The notes beneath the pieces are model-generated. The model worked only from the letters and a program-made list of their open reading frames with translations, had not been told where the DNA came from and did no database searches. A stretch of DNA of 64,000 bases from Antitrichia curtipendula. Lineage: Eukaryota > Streptophyta > Bryopsida > Hypnales > Leucodontaceae. A program made the position numbers and the translations under genes. Shown in pieces: positions 10,881 through 22,592 of the stretch (positions within the stretch are counted from its first letter, which is position 1; every line of letters starts with the position of its first letter). The stretch covers positions 43,537,570 through 43,601,569 of the forward strand of contig OX579634.1 of the NCBI GenBank assembly GCA_951230915.1, given 5' to 3'.

Positions 10881-13307
10881 TTAGATAATCCAAGGAAAAG
10901 CCAAAAAGGAGGCTAATCTAAGATGGTCCTCTAATATTTTGGCTGTAGATCCCATTCCTTAGGCTATAGGCATAATTATATTTCATGCGTATTAAAAATT
11001 TGTTGTTGTTGTATGTTGTGCCTACTATAGAACTTGTGTTCAAAAATTTGGGGTGGCATATGTTTATATTTTAATTAAAAAATTTATAATTCTCACATGG
11101 TTTACAAAGGAAATAGAGAAAAGTGAAACAATAAACAATATGAGACAATAGATGGATTCATTCCCGGCCCATCTTGTTGGAGAGGATAGGAAAATGATCT
11201 CAAAATGCATAATAAATGTGTTTTGATACCTTGTGGCAGTTTTTTTTAAGTTAAATATATATTTGGTGACAAAGAGAGTCCTACAAAGTATTGGTTTAAA
11301 TATAGAGATTGATGATTTTTTTAATCATAGAGAAGGAATATTGTTTAATAAATACATTAGGTCATGAGGACATAATCACATGTCTAGTTCATACACTAAT
11401 AGATTGGTTGCATAGCTTGCACTAGAAAATTGACTAATTATGTTGATTGATTGTGGTGGTTGATACAAATTAAGAGCTATTTAGATTGGTTGATACAAAG
11501 TAAAATCTAATGCATTTAAACTAGTGAAATAGATTGAAAATTGTGGGGTTTAGAAAAAAAACTTGAAGCTTGGAAAAAATCTAATTTAAAGAGAAAAAAA
11601 AGAGAGAAAAAATTCCATACTTGAGTACCCATAGAGCAAGAGCAAGTGAAGAATGCCATTTGTATTCAGAGTTTAAATGTTTGAATTAGAAGTATAGGTT
11701 TCAAATTGCTACTTAAAGCTTTGGGCATAGTTAAAAGACTAAGTTGACTCCCTTATAGAATTCTAACTATGTATTAAACAAAGATTGTTGATCATAATTT
11801 ATGCATAATTGACCAAATGAAATTTTGAAGTCTTCAATATATACTTATTTAGCACTTATGAGGATTATGTCATTACAATTGTTTGATTTTTAGAATTATT
11901 AAAATCAATTAGTAATAATAGAAATCACAGTCTCATAGATTGCAATTCTAAAATAATCCAAAACAAAAATAAAATTCAAAAACATAAAAAAAAATTTGAA
12001 AAAAGTCAAGAGAAAGAAATAGAAAGAAATAGTTTGAAAAAGAAAAAAAAATTGATTACAGATAGAATTTATACACTTTATTGTAAAAGTTGTTATTAAA
12101 AAGACACAAAAAATATAGTAAAAATGAATCAAGTCAGGCTTCATGATACAACTATAATATGCATATTAGAAGATTGGAATAAGGTAGAAATGGATTCCGA
12201 GGCATGTCCTTGAATTTGGCAATTTGTTATTTTTCATTTTGTAGAAATCATTAGAAATTAGAAGTTTAATTCAAACTTAAGAATTCATTAAAATCCAAAT
12301 TTGAATTAAAAATCACTTAGGTAATTTTTAAAGGTTTTCAAGAACATATCACAATTTTTTAAATGGATAAATATTAAGGAAAATAAATTATAATGAGATT
12401 GGATAATCAAAAGCGTTAATTTTGGATTAAAAATATCAAAATTCATCTAATTCAAGCTAGAAAGGAACCTTAAATTTAGGTGACATTTACAATCCAATCT
12501 TGAAAATAAAAGTTAATTTAGACTTAAATGCCAGAAGAAAATGTTGGATAAATTCTTCAAAACTGAATAAAAGATGGTCAGAACTTCATCCATCCATAAT
12601 TTTTGCTAAAAATATTCCATTTTAAAGATTTTACTACTTTTGAATAGGCATGTAGTACTCTACAATTTAAGCTGTCAAAATTTTTGAATTTTTCAACTTG
12701 AATTTGGAAGTCTAGGGTTCGGGCTTAGATTGGCCAAAACCATCCAAAACCACCTCAAACTTATAATTTTTATAGTTTTGGTCAATTTTAATTAAGATGT
12801 GAACCACTTATAATTTATCATTAGAAAAAAATTATTTACTAATTAAAATGTTAATTGAAGAATACTTAATTATCCAAGTTAAGACTTAAAGCCCAACAAT
12901 AAATAACAAGATTGTGCATGTTTTATCTCATGAATATATTTAAAATACTCACACATGTCATGTATTTTTTAGAAAGGTTTTCAGCAATGTCATACAAGCC
13001 ACATTTTGAGAGGGTCTTTATAGGCCCTATATTCTAAGTTACAAAATTATTCATATGAAGATTGAGGCTCACTGAAGGCATGTGCACGCTTGTATTGTCA
13101 TTAAAAGATGGTTGTTTAGATGTTTGTACAAGGATATACTTAGACTATATAAGCATAATCTTTTGTTTTGCTTCAAAGATGCTTTTAAAGAAACACCTCT
13201 ATTAAATACTTTCACTCCCACACAATTGTGCACACTTTTTGGCTATAATTGTAGATGCTTAAGGCCTAATAATTTCCCTTCAAGCATTTTGTGAAGTTGT
13301 AGTGCAA
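10881..13307. other. AT-rich intergenic DNA, no gene supported
   Basis: Long AT-rich stretch without domain-bearing frames. The frames at 11905-12144 and 13082-13294 are short, low-complexity and unrecognised. Confidence 0.55.
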
Positions 13308-13315
13308 CATATATT

Positions 13316-13606
13316 CAGGGTTGTCACACCGGACAAGTCGCCCGCTTGCCCGGACGTCCAGGACGTCCGGTTGAGGTTCTGCCCGTCCGATGTAGTCAAC
13401 ATATAGTTGACTTTATCCTTAAGTCCCTGCCCCGTCTTTTAAGTCCCCGCCCTTAAGTCCCCGCCCAGTCCTTTAAGTCCCCGCCCAATCACCCAGCTCC
13501 ATGGTTTCGATTTATGTGCAAACCGGCATGGACCGTCCGTCCGGTCCGGTTTGCCCGTCCTTCCGGGACGTCCGGTGACCCTGGGACGCCCGATGTGACA
13601 ACCCTG
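13316..13606. mobile_element. GC-rich hAT-like MITE, 291 bp, 8 bp TSD
   Basis: The termini CAGGGTTGTCACACCGG and CCGATGTGACAACCCTG are inverted repeats. Flanks are a perfect 8 bp duplication, CATATATT, at 13308-13315 and 13607-13614. A CAGGG terminus with an 8 bp TSD fits hAT. The interior is strikingly GC-rich against its surroundings and carries four or five copies of AAGTCCCCGCCC as well as CCGGACGTCC palindromes. It is related to the larger element at 24229-26904. Confidence 0.9.
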
Positions 13607-13839
13607 CATATATTCACTTTGGATCAAATTTGATTATCAAAATATCTTAGTTGCTTAGAATAGTCATATTTGGTCCCGTATTTGGTCAATTGCATGACTA
13701 TGTCAAGTCACATAACTAAACCAAGTTATGTGCATGACTAAGGCAAGTTACATGATTAGAGTTTTGAAACCCTAGCCGCCACTTCTATGTAGCCACTACT
13801 TATTTAGGATTTTGAAATCCTAGCTGCCGTTTTTTGTAC

Positions 13840-14260
13840 CTCCCCTTCAAAGTGCAACATTTGGCTATTTTTGTTTCTTTTTATTTGCTTCTTGTTGTCT
13901 CCTAGGTTTTGTTGCCTCTTAATTCTTGTTTCTTGCTATCTTTTCTCTCTTTCTTCTTTTTGCTCTTAATTCTTGTTTCTTGTTGGTTATTAGTTCATGT
14001 TTCTTATTGCTTCTTAGTTCATGCTCCTTGTTTCTTGTTGCTTTTTGCTTGTTGTTGCATCTTATTTCTTGCTTTTTCTTGTTATTTGTTGCATTTTTGT
14101 TGGATTTTAACTTGTGCTTTTTGTTGCTTTTCATTACATCTTAATTTTTTCTTCTTCTTGTTCCTTGTTGCATCTTACCTTTTAGCACTTGCTACCTTTT
14201 GCTTCTTGTTCCTTCTGTCACTATCATTATTTTTTCTTCTTGTTTATTTGTAAATTCTAG
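13840..14260. repeat. Pyrimidine-rich low-complexity tract (TTCTTGTTGCTT type)
   Basis: About 400 bp of degenerate short repeats built from CTTGTTGC, TTCTTG and CTTAGTTCATG. The strong strand bias makes long Leu/Phe/Cys-rich frames on plus and Lys/Asn-rich frames on minus, which I do not regard as genes. Confidence 0.8.
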
Positions 14261-14819
14261 AGATATAATGGTTAAGATGTTATTTTTTCCTTTTGTTTAT
14301 TTTTAATTTCTAAAGATATAGTGCTTATGGCCTTTTTATAATCTTAAACTTATATTACATATTTTGTGTTGCCTTAAATCTTTGAAGGTTGATCAATATT
14401 TTTCACATTGAAATTTACCTCTTTGATTGTATATGTAGGTATTGGAAGCTGAAATGAAGTTATTGTAGGCTACTTGCAACACTAAAGAAGCAACATCTTC
14501 ACATCTTTGTAACGAATATAAGTCTTTGAAGTATGTGGGAATATACGTTTATAAAATATCATTGTGATATATTTTGTGTTAGTAACTAATAAATGCCATT
14601 GAAAAGAGTCACATTTTTCTTGCATTTTCTTTCTCCAATGTGATTGTCTCTTGTGCATCTCAAAAACCAATCATACTTACTTGTTTTTAATTTGATGGAG
14701 TCTTTTATTTAGCTACTAAACCATATTGGTACATGGCTACAATGCGTCATGTCCATTTTGAATGTATAGAAATGTGACTGTAGTTCAAAAGTAAATTACT
14801 AGTAACAATCCATAATAAA
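14261..14819. other. Intergenic DNA, no gene supported
   Basis: AT-rich sequence between the pyrimidine tract and the TATGACTCA array; nothing recognised. Confidence 0.5.
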
Positions 14820-15265
14820 AATTGTCATTAGCCAAAAATATAACTCATAGGAGTCATATTTCACATTAAAAAAATATGATTCACAAGGGTCATATATCAT
14901 ATCAATAGAAAATATGATTCATGGGAGTCATAATTCACATCATTAGAGAATATGAATTACGAGGATTATATTCCACATCAACAAAAAATATGACTCATAA
15001 GAGTCATTTTCAACATCAATAGAGAATATAACTCCTACGGGTCATTTATCACATCAATAGAGAATATGACTCATCTAGATCATTTATCACATCATTGAAA
15101 AATATAATTCACTACAATCATTTATCACATCAATTAAAAATATGACTCACAAAAGTATTATTCCATATCAACCAAAAATATAACTACACAAATTCATATG
15201 CTATGTCAACCAAAATATGACTCACTATAATTATATTTCACTTCAGCACAAAATATGACTATATA
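14820..15265. repeat. Degenerate ~37-40 bp tandem array of AATATGACTCA / GAGTCAT
   Basis: About ten units follow the pattern AATATGACTCA..GAGTCAT.TATCACATCAATAGAG. Each unit contains the quasi-palindrome TGACTCATAAGAGTCA. Such dense short repeats next to a CACTA-type terminus (15559) resemble the subterminal transposase-binding arrays of CACTA elements; that assignment is inferred. Confidence 0.7.
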
Positions 15266-15459
15266 CTAGATATATATGTCACGTAGGATTTTTTTTTTTA
15301 TCCAAGTAGCTTAAGAGAAAGTCAAACTTCTAAAGATAGTCAACATATATGCCACATATGTTCGTAAAATATGACATATTATACTCCCAATCTAGATTAT
15401 TACAAATATGACTCATTAAAAATATGACTAGTCAATAATGACTAGACCCAGTCATATTG

Positions 15460-15559
15460 CGCGTCATCTACAGTGATTTTTACAATAGTCATATTTTGGG
15501 ATTTTAAAACTCACTGCAGTCATATTTTCTTGTCATAAAACACCCATTTTGTTGTAGTG
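15460..15559 (-). mobile_element. CACTA-like transposon terminus
   Basis: Read on the minus strand from 15559 the sequence begins CACTACAACAAAATGGGTG, a typical plant CACTA terminus, followed by AATATGACTGCAGTGAG and further TATGACT motifs. The matching opposite end was not found; the AGTCATATTT array at 10195-10880 may be its remains. Confidence 0.55.
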
Positions 15560-15886
15560 AATCTATGTTGTATTCTATTAGGAAAATTGACCATTTGATG
15601 AAAATGAATGATATAGAGGAATATGACAATGAGGTATTCAAAAATAAATCGACAATGAGGTATTTTATGAGGAAGCTAGGTGAACTTACTAAGCCTAATC
15701 TGAAGAAACAACTAACATGTGGACAAGTGGCAAACTTGCTCATGGATAAATCATGGTTGATGAAGCCCCCCAAAGTAGTTTTTTGCAACAATGTTTGGTA
15801 ATAGGACATGATGTTACTATGTTAGCATGAGTGGAAACATAGTCCACAATGCATTCCTCTAAATTTTAAAGAGTAATGTAAATATA

Positions 15887-16829
15887 TTAATTCCTAAATT
15901 TCTTTTACTATGTTTTGACCAAAATTGCTCCAAAACTGCCATTTCTAGTACAAGTATCAAATTTTAGGAAAGAAACATTTCTGGATAGATGTAACCATAG
16001 GATCTTATAGTTTGTTGGTTTGAGAAGATGTGGAAACAAATTCAACAATTTCCACTATGTAGGTTGCAAGATATTAGCATTTGAATGAGCAAAAATCGTT
16101 TTTTTGGCCCTTCGAAAACCCGAGCAATTGCACTTCACAAGGTCAGATCATTATGAAAATATGTCCAAAATGGTTCTAAATATTTGGATTCAATCTTCAA
16201 GGCAAGTTGGCTACATGCATGAAAATTTTCAAATCATTTGGAATTATAAATAATGTAAAAAAAAAATAGTAAGTAGGAAGAAGTAGAAAATGGTTCAAAA
16301 TACTAAATTGTTAATAATTTCTGTATGGAATTGAAAAATGTCAGTCCCAATGGTTTTATTTTTATAATAAACAACCTACACCTACTGATTTTATTTTTTT
16401 CCCACAATATTGAAAACTGAGTTAATTGGGCTTCAAAGTTTTTCTTAGAGTAAAGATTTGATTACTACCCACAAACTAAAACTCCTTGTCACTTTTAACT
16501 CATTTATCAAAATGGAATGATTTAAAGTTTTTTTATTTACATTAGTATATATAAATCTAAAAAAACAAATTCAAATTCATTTTTTTTTAAAAGTGATTTT
16601 TAAAAAAGTTTTTTTAATTGTCCGGGTTGTTCAAGCAATGAAAATTACATATCACACAATAAGTTCTTAACCATGTAGTCAAAAGTTATGAAAATTGTTG
16701 GGCCTCAAATGTATTCCTTTGGAAAATTTTGTATGAAAATTTCAAATAAAAAATAAAAATTCCATTTATAGGGAGCTATCCAAAATATCTAAATTGCCAA
16801 AAAATACAATTTTGGGCTTTAAGGATAAA
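15887..16829 (+). mobile_element. TTAA-flanked non-autonomous element, family A (copy R1, decayed)
   Basis: About 943 bp, homologous along its length to the element at 17980-20813 once the LTR insertion there is removed, and to 46360-47547 in reverse. Landmarks are GCTCCAAAACTGCCATTTCT near the start and CTTCAAGGCAAGTTGGCTAC in the middle. Its termini are degraded (TTAATTCCTAAATT and CTTTAAGGATAA). No coding capacity is seen. It lacks the LTR and so gives the empty site for the insertion in R2. Confidence 0.7.
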
Positions 16830-17979
16830 TTTTTATAACCACTTTTAATATGATGTAATATTTATAAAAAAAATTGAATATTCTACATGCAAAGTGCGGA
16901 GGTCTTTATATTGAACCTCAAATTTTAATTCTCTTGTGCAAACATTTTGTATTTTTTGTCAAACAATTTGTTCTAGTTTGTTTGCTTCTAAGCTATTGTG
17001 TGAAAAAGTTTACAAAAACAAAGTTGAGTTTTAATCCATAAAGGACCAAGAGTTCTCTAGGAGGATTCTAGAAAGTTCATGTAGATGCCTATAGTCTTAA
17101 TTTTTATTGTGACTTTTTGAATTTTTTTTAAGATAGAAAAATACATTATCTTTGCGGAAATATATTATTTTTTCAATTGGTGTTTGAAAGCAAAAGTCAT
17201 GCCACCTTAAGCCAAAAATGGAGGTCAATGGACAATACAAAAGTCAAAAAAAGTCAAAATTAATTAAAAAAAATTCTCTTCAAATATTATATTTTTATCT
17301 ACATGTGAAACTTTGGTTCATTTTTTTCTTACTAGTGATGCAAAAGTTACGGCAATCTTGTATTTTGGATAATCTAAGCATTTTTTTGAAATAATAATTT
17401 AAAGGATTCATTTTTTAATGCAATTTTCACAAATTAAGAAAAAATTGTTTAATAGGATTAAGTTTGCTTACTAGAAAAATCTCACCATTGGAATTATTGC
17501 ATTTCAATTCCATCTTTAAGCTTACTATTAACAATTTCATTTTTATTCACTTGAACCTACTTCTACTCAACAATTTCTTTAAGAATGAAAATCAAGTGTG
17601 GAAAAATTTGGAATTTCTTCACTAGACTCTTAATTTGATTCTTCAACATAAATTCATCTTAATTCAAACTTTGTAGTGCAATGTTTTGGACAAATGGCAG
17701 TCAAAGTCATCTGAAATTGCAAGTCAAAGTTCAAAAAACTTTTTATTCCAACTTTGAATGTCAACTCCTTAACGCCTCAATCATTTTTCAAGTTTTTAGC
17801 ACATTTTTGCTTATATCTCTGTACAAAAATATCATTTACCACAATTTCATGAAATTGGGCATTAAAGATGGTTGTCTTTTCAAGATTCAAGTGTTACATT
17901 GGATAAATGAAAGGTTAGTTGGATGAAACATCACCTGCAAGCCCTTTGTTCATCATCTAGAAAATGGACGTCAATGTAG
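16830..17979. other. Interspersed-repeat debris, no gene supported
   Basis: The segment around 17040-17400 (GCCAAAAATGGAGGTCAATG and following) recurs in diverged form at about 26920-27250 and near 36340-36560, so it is a second middle-repetitive family. The frame at 17681-17926 is unsupported. Confidence 0.5.
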
Positions 17980-20813
17980 TTAACCCCTAAAGTTTTTTGA
18001 CTATGTTTTCACCAAAACCGCTCCAAAACTGCCATTTCTAATACTAGTGCCAAATTTTAGAAAAAAAACATTTTTGGACACTTGTAGCTGTAGGATCTTG
18101 TAGTAAACTTGTTTAAGAAGATGTGGAAAAAATTTCAGAATTTTCCACCAAGTGGATTGTGTGGGAGCCCGGAAAGTAAGATAAGTCTTGATTAGTGAGG
18201 AAAGTAGAGGAAGGAGTTAATAGGGGTACAATTTTTTGGTTTATCTAAGGGTAATCTAAACACCTTACCACAATTAACGTTCCATACTAATAGAATAATG
18301 GTAGATAGATAATTAGGTTAAGACCAGTAGGTAAAGTTTCTTGTTCTTATTGAGAACCGGAATCGGATTGAGATCCGAGATCGTTCCAAATACCGGGGCC
18401 GGGTTTCAAAATATAACGGGAGGTATTTTTTGGAGAGTTACCATTCGGGAGAAGAGAAGTTATCCAGTCAGTCAGCAAAGGAGGAGAGCAAATCCGAATC
18501 CGGATTCGAATCCAAGTCCCAACTCGACTTGGAAGAGGAAGAGGAAGAGGAAGAGGAAGAGGAATCTGACTTGGCCTTGATTTCTCCGTCCAGCTTTAAG
18601 GGGAAGACTTCAGCTAAGGGTAAGACAACTAAGCCTTCAACCAATAGAAAACAATCACTAAGAAAGGGCGTCTCCAAAACCGAGGGACCTTCTCTAAAGA
18701 AAGGTAGAAAGTAGAAGTAGAAGTATGAGTTCTTAGGATAAGCCTAGGAATAGTAGGCGAAAAGTACAATAAAGTAAAGTAGAGTTCAGTTAACTTAATT
18801 ATAGGAAAGTTTAGTTCAGTTAAGTGAAAGAAAGTTAAAGCTTTTGAGTGTTAGAAAGTTAGTTGACAGCTACTTTTTGAGATGCATGCACCTAGCTCTG
18901 ATTTTAGGATCTAAAGATCCACCTTTTGCGGATTGTCTTGTAGTTAGACAATTAGTTTGGTAGGATAAGGAATGATCCTGGTCCTCTCTTTTTTGATCCA
19001 AAGTGCCAGTTAGGGTGCCTTGGAGGTTAGTATTTAAAGGGGTTCAAAGTGTTGAAACCCCGGGCGTTCTTACTTTTGTTTTTTCTTCATTTTTATGCAA
19101 ACCTCAGAAATCCTTTTACACCGGTTGGTCTGAATAAGTCTTGATTGTGTAGATTGGTATGCCTTGAAATGCGTTGTTGCATGTGCGGATAGCTCGTCTT
19201 TGTGTAGTGAAGAAGGAAGAAAGGATCCCCCGGGTTCTGTCAGGATCCGAGTCCGGATAGTCTAAAAGAGTTGGTCTGTCAAATCTTTGTCTATTAGGGG
19301 GAAGTCTAGGTGTTGAAGTTTCTAGAGAGTCTTCTGTTTCAGGATAGCCGTTCCTAGGTTAAGGTTTGCCTTTCAGGAGGAAGGGGGAGCGCTTGCCAAA
19401 GTCTGAGAGGTCCTGTTGTTTTCGGGAGAGAGAGACAGGAAGATAACTAGATCCCTTAGTTAATAGAGTACCAGGTCTAGGCTGTTAGGATTGGGTCTAG
19501 GTAGGTCTGTCGTTGTAGTAAGAGAGGATACAAGGGGGGGTTTCCTGAGTGACCTGTTGGACCGAAATCAATCCCAGTCTGGCTGTGAGGAAGTACCCGT
19601 ATCCGGGAGTTTTGTGTTGTTTCTTTGTGTTTTTTGTGTTGTTTAGTGAAACTCCATTCACTCTAAACTATTGGAGGGTAGGGTATACGTTCCCTCCCTT
19701 AATCCCAAGAGCGGAACCCTCTTAATAGAGGTTAAACTACTTTGGTTACTAAGGAGTTGATACAAACTAGGTTGTTCTCTGGTTTGTGGAAGTTGGTGAA
19801 TAGTATTGAAATAGCTTAAGACCAAAAGGGAGTTTTAGGAGGTGTAGGATAAGGAAGTGAGAGTTCAAGTCTGAAAATTCGGATTCCTTTCCCTTAAGCT
19901 GTTTCCTGTTTCCGTGTGAGGGAAACCCGGAATTTTGGTGATGTTATCAATAAAATCCTTTGGGAACGATACACGAGTCACTTTAGGTGTTTTTAAGTCT
20001 ATTTAACATCTAAAAGTGGGATTTGTGCTTTCTTGTGCTATGACAGATTGCAAGATTATAGCGTTTGAATTGACAAAAATCCTTTTTTTGTCCCTGCGAA
20101 AAAACGGGCAGCTACCCTCCACAAGGTCACATTTGTATGAAAAAATGTCCAAAATGATGGTTACTCTTTGGATTTATTCTTCAAGGCAAGTTGGCTACAT
20201 GCTTGAAGAATTTAAGATCATTTGGAATTGTACAACATATAGGAAAAAAGTAGTAAGTAGGAAGAGGTAGAGAATGATTCAAAGCACTAAATTGTCAAGA
20301 ATTTATTTATGAAATTGAAAAGTGCCAATCCCAACAATTGCAATGTTGTAATAAACAATCTACACCCAATGTTTTTATTTTTTTTCAAAAATATTGAAAA
20401 TCGAGTTAAATAAAGGACTTCAAAGTTTATTTTAGAGTAGAGATTCCATAACTACCCTCAAACTAAGAATCCTCATAACTTTTGACTCATTGATCGGACT
20501 GGAATGATTCAAAGCCTCCCACGTACATATAAATCTAAAAAACCAATTTCAAATTTTAGTTTTTTTTTAAAGTGATTTTTAAAGAAGTTTTTTTTGCTGC
20601 CCCGGCTGCCCACCGAACAATGAAAATGACATATCATGCAATAACTTTTTAACCATGTTGTCAAAAGTTACGAAAATTGTTGGACCTTAAAGCTACTCCT
20701 TGGGCACATCTTATGTGAAAATTTCAAAGAAAAAAAAGAAAATTTCCGGTCATAGTGAGCTGCCCAAAATCGCTATGTTGTCAAAAAACGGTGTTTGATC
20801 CTTTAGGGGTTAA
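17980..20813 (+). mobile_element. TTAA-flanked element, family A (copy R2), split by a solo LTR
   Basis: The termini TTAACCCCTAAAG (17980) and CTTTAGGGGTTAA (ending 20813) are perfect inverted repeats. If TTAA is the duplicated target, the element proper starts CCCCTAAAG. The net length after removing the LTR and its TSD is about 943 bp, the same as R1. No ORF is recognised in the element itself. A CCCC end with a TTAA target is reminiscent of piggyBac-type elements, but the TTAA could simply belong to the terminal repeat. Confidence 0.75.
18160..20045 (+). mobile_element. Solo LTR (1,886 bp) nested in element R2
   Basis: Starts TGTGGGAGCCCGG and ends GTGCTATGACA, i.e. TG...CA, flanked by the 5 bp duplication GATTG (18155-18159 and 20046-20050). 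The uninterrupted homologue R1 reads straight through this point (AGGTTGCAAGATATTAGC). These are the hallmarks of LTR-retrotransposon integration followed by LTR-LTR recombination. An AATAAA lies about 100 bp before the end. A 94-codon frame at 18430-18714 encodes an acidic stretch of about 11 Glu from a GAGGAA microsatellite and a basic C-terminus; it is unrecognised and probably not a gene. Confidence 0.85.
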
Positions 20814-21614
20814 GGGTTAATATCTTCTAATCTGTACAATCAAACTTCATGAAATTTATACCATATGATCTTAGTAAAGTCAAGTATAAGATTTTACAGT
20901 TAGATTCTAAGAATTTTTTTTTCTATGTTCTTGGATGAATACATCAAGATTGGTAGTTTTGAATTACAGTACAATAGGTCACCCTACTTGAGGTCACCCC
21001 TAGCCATAGTTGCCATATATCTATAGTGGCCCCTACCCGTACTTGCCCTATACTTGCAGTCGTCTATCCTTGTTAGACCGGAAAGTATCCTTCAATGTGC
21101 CAAACGGATGCCACATGGCATCTAGGTGGCCTAGGTAAAAGGGTGGTAATTTTTTTGAAATTCAAAGTTAAATTTGATTTTACTAGACGTCGTGGGGATT
21201 CTACTAGACTTTGTCTGACGTTTGTTTATCGAGTTGTCACAATGTTTGCTTGAACAACCATGTTTCCTTTAATTTTGGAGATCATGTACTTCATTTCATA
21301 CGTATGATTTTAATGAAGGGGTAGGGTTATGTATTAAGAGCTATAATAATTAATGAAAATATTAATTAGAGATGCACAATATTTGACTACAAGGGCATGT
21401 GTGGGCAAGGTGACACAATTGAATGGTGTCCACATGAAAGGAACAACACACATTCAATCAATGATAAACGAGGATGTTACTAGTGGAGAAGGTAACCAAC
21501 TTACCATTGCTATCTTCCTAATAGAAAGGATCAAACATGAGCAATTGAGTATCTTCCATCTTTTATCTCCAATTCTATTGATATTCCATGTGCATCATGT
21601 GCTATCAAATTACA
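20814..21614. other. Intergenic DNA, no gene supported
   Basis: Contains a segment (about 20820-20935, TAATATCTTCTAATCTGTAC) that recurs in diverged form near 22425-22530 and 27290-27430, another middle-repetitive sequence. No coding signal. Confidence 0.5.
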
Positions 21615-22592
21615 TTAACCCCTCACCGCCCAAGGGGACGAAAAGTGGCCTCACAGAGTTTTAAGTCAAATTCAAAGTGTTGTAACTTTTGCAGCCAACA
21701 TCCGAATTCAATAAAACTTGTTGGAAAAGTTGCACTCACTCTTCTAGTTTATGTGGTAAAATTTTAGATCAATACAAGCTATATTGATTTCTTGAAAGTC
21801 AGTCGAAGTTCACAATTTCAATTTGAGTCCACCAAACTGCATTTAATGGCTGAAACTTTGGGGGGGTGTATCTTCTTCATCCAATGTTTGTTTTCAATAA
21901 AATTTAATGTTTTATGTTCCCCTTGAAGTCTAGTTATTTTGGTAAAATTTTCATGTCAATCCAAATTTCCTTGAATGTTTGGGAGCAATTTGAAGTTCAA
22001 AATCCCAACATTTTTGGATTACAATGAACTTCGGCGGCTTATATCTTCTTTGTACAATGTCCGTTTCTAATAAAATTTGTTGGGAAAGTTGTGCATACTA
22101 GTTTTGTTTGTGTGGCTGAAATTTCATATCAATCCAAGAAATTATGAGTAACTGAGAAGCATTTTAGTAGAAGGAGGTTCAGCTTCATATATGTTTTCTG
22201 CAACTTTTCTTACCTAATTTTTGACATTTGCAAGCCATTTTGCAAACACATTGAGTCAATTTTTTGACATTTTTTTTCACTAATGTGTTTGTATGTTGGT
22301 TTTGAATAACTTTATAGTTTTAAATTTTTTCATTTGAGTAAGTTTAGGACTCGAATTTCACCTCCAAGTGTGTTTCTAGGAAAATTTCAGCATCTTTTTT
22401 CAACACTAAAACATTATAATCTTTCAATCTGTACGGTCAAATGACTCAAAATTTGTACAACATCATCTACAGCATGTTCACTACAAGATTTTACGGTTAA
22501 GATCTTTATAACTTAGTGAAATTTACATCTACATCGTTTCAAAAGCATTGATGTTTTAGAGCCCAAAACAACCTTGGGCGGTGAGGGGTTAA
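21615..22592. mobile_element. TTAA-flanked element R4 with 21 bp perfect termini
   Basis: The ends TTAACCCCTCACCGCCCAAG and CTTGGGCGGTGAGGGGTTAA are perfect inverted repeats (one further base pairs on each side). The element is 978 bp including both TTAA. It shares only the TTAACCCCT start with family A. The interior holds three degenerate copies of a ~180 bp unit (landmark TTCAATAAAACTTGTTGG at about 21706, 21893 and 22069). The frame 21353-21664 crosses its border and is not supported. Confidence 0.8.

Noticed and set aside
13909..14253. Leu/Phe/Cys-rich ORFs resembling membrane proteins
   Set aside because: Generated by a pyrimidine-rich simple repeat; overlapping frames on both strands are equally open.
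14820..15265. CRISPR-like regularly spaced repeats
   Set aside because: The units are degenerate and contiguous without unique spacers, the context is a eukaryotic genome, and they fit a transposon subterminal array.
15504..15809. Overlapping ORFs on both strands just after the CACTA-like terminus
   Set aside because: No domain on either strand; mutual shadowing in AT-rich DNA.
18430..18714. Acidic-repeat ORF within the solo LTR
   Set aside because: Open because of a GAGGAA microsatellite; LTRs of this type do not normally code, and no domain was recognised.
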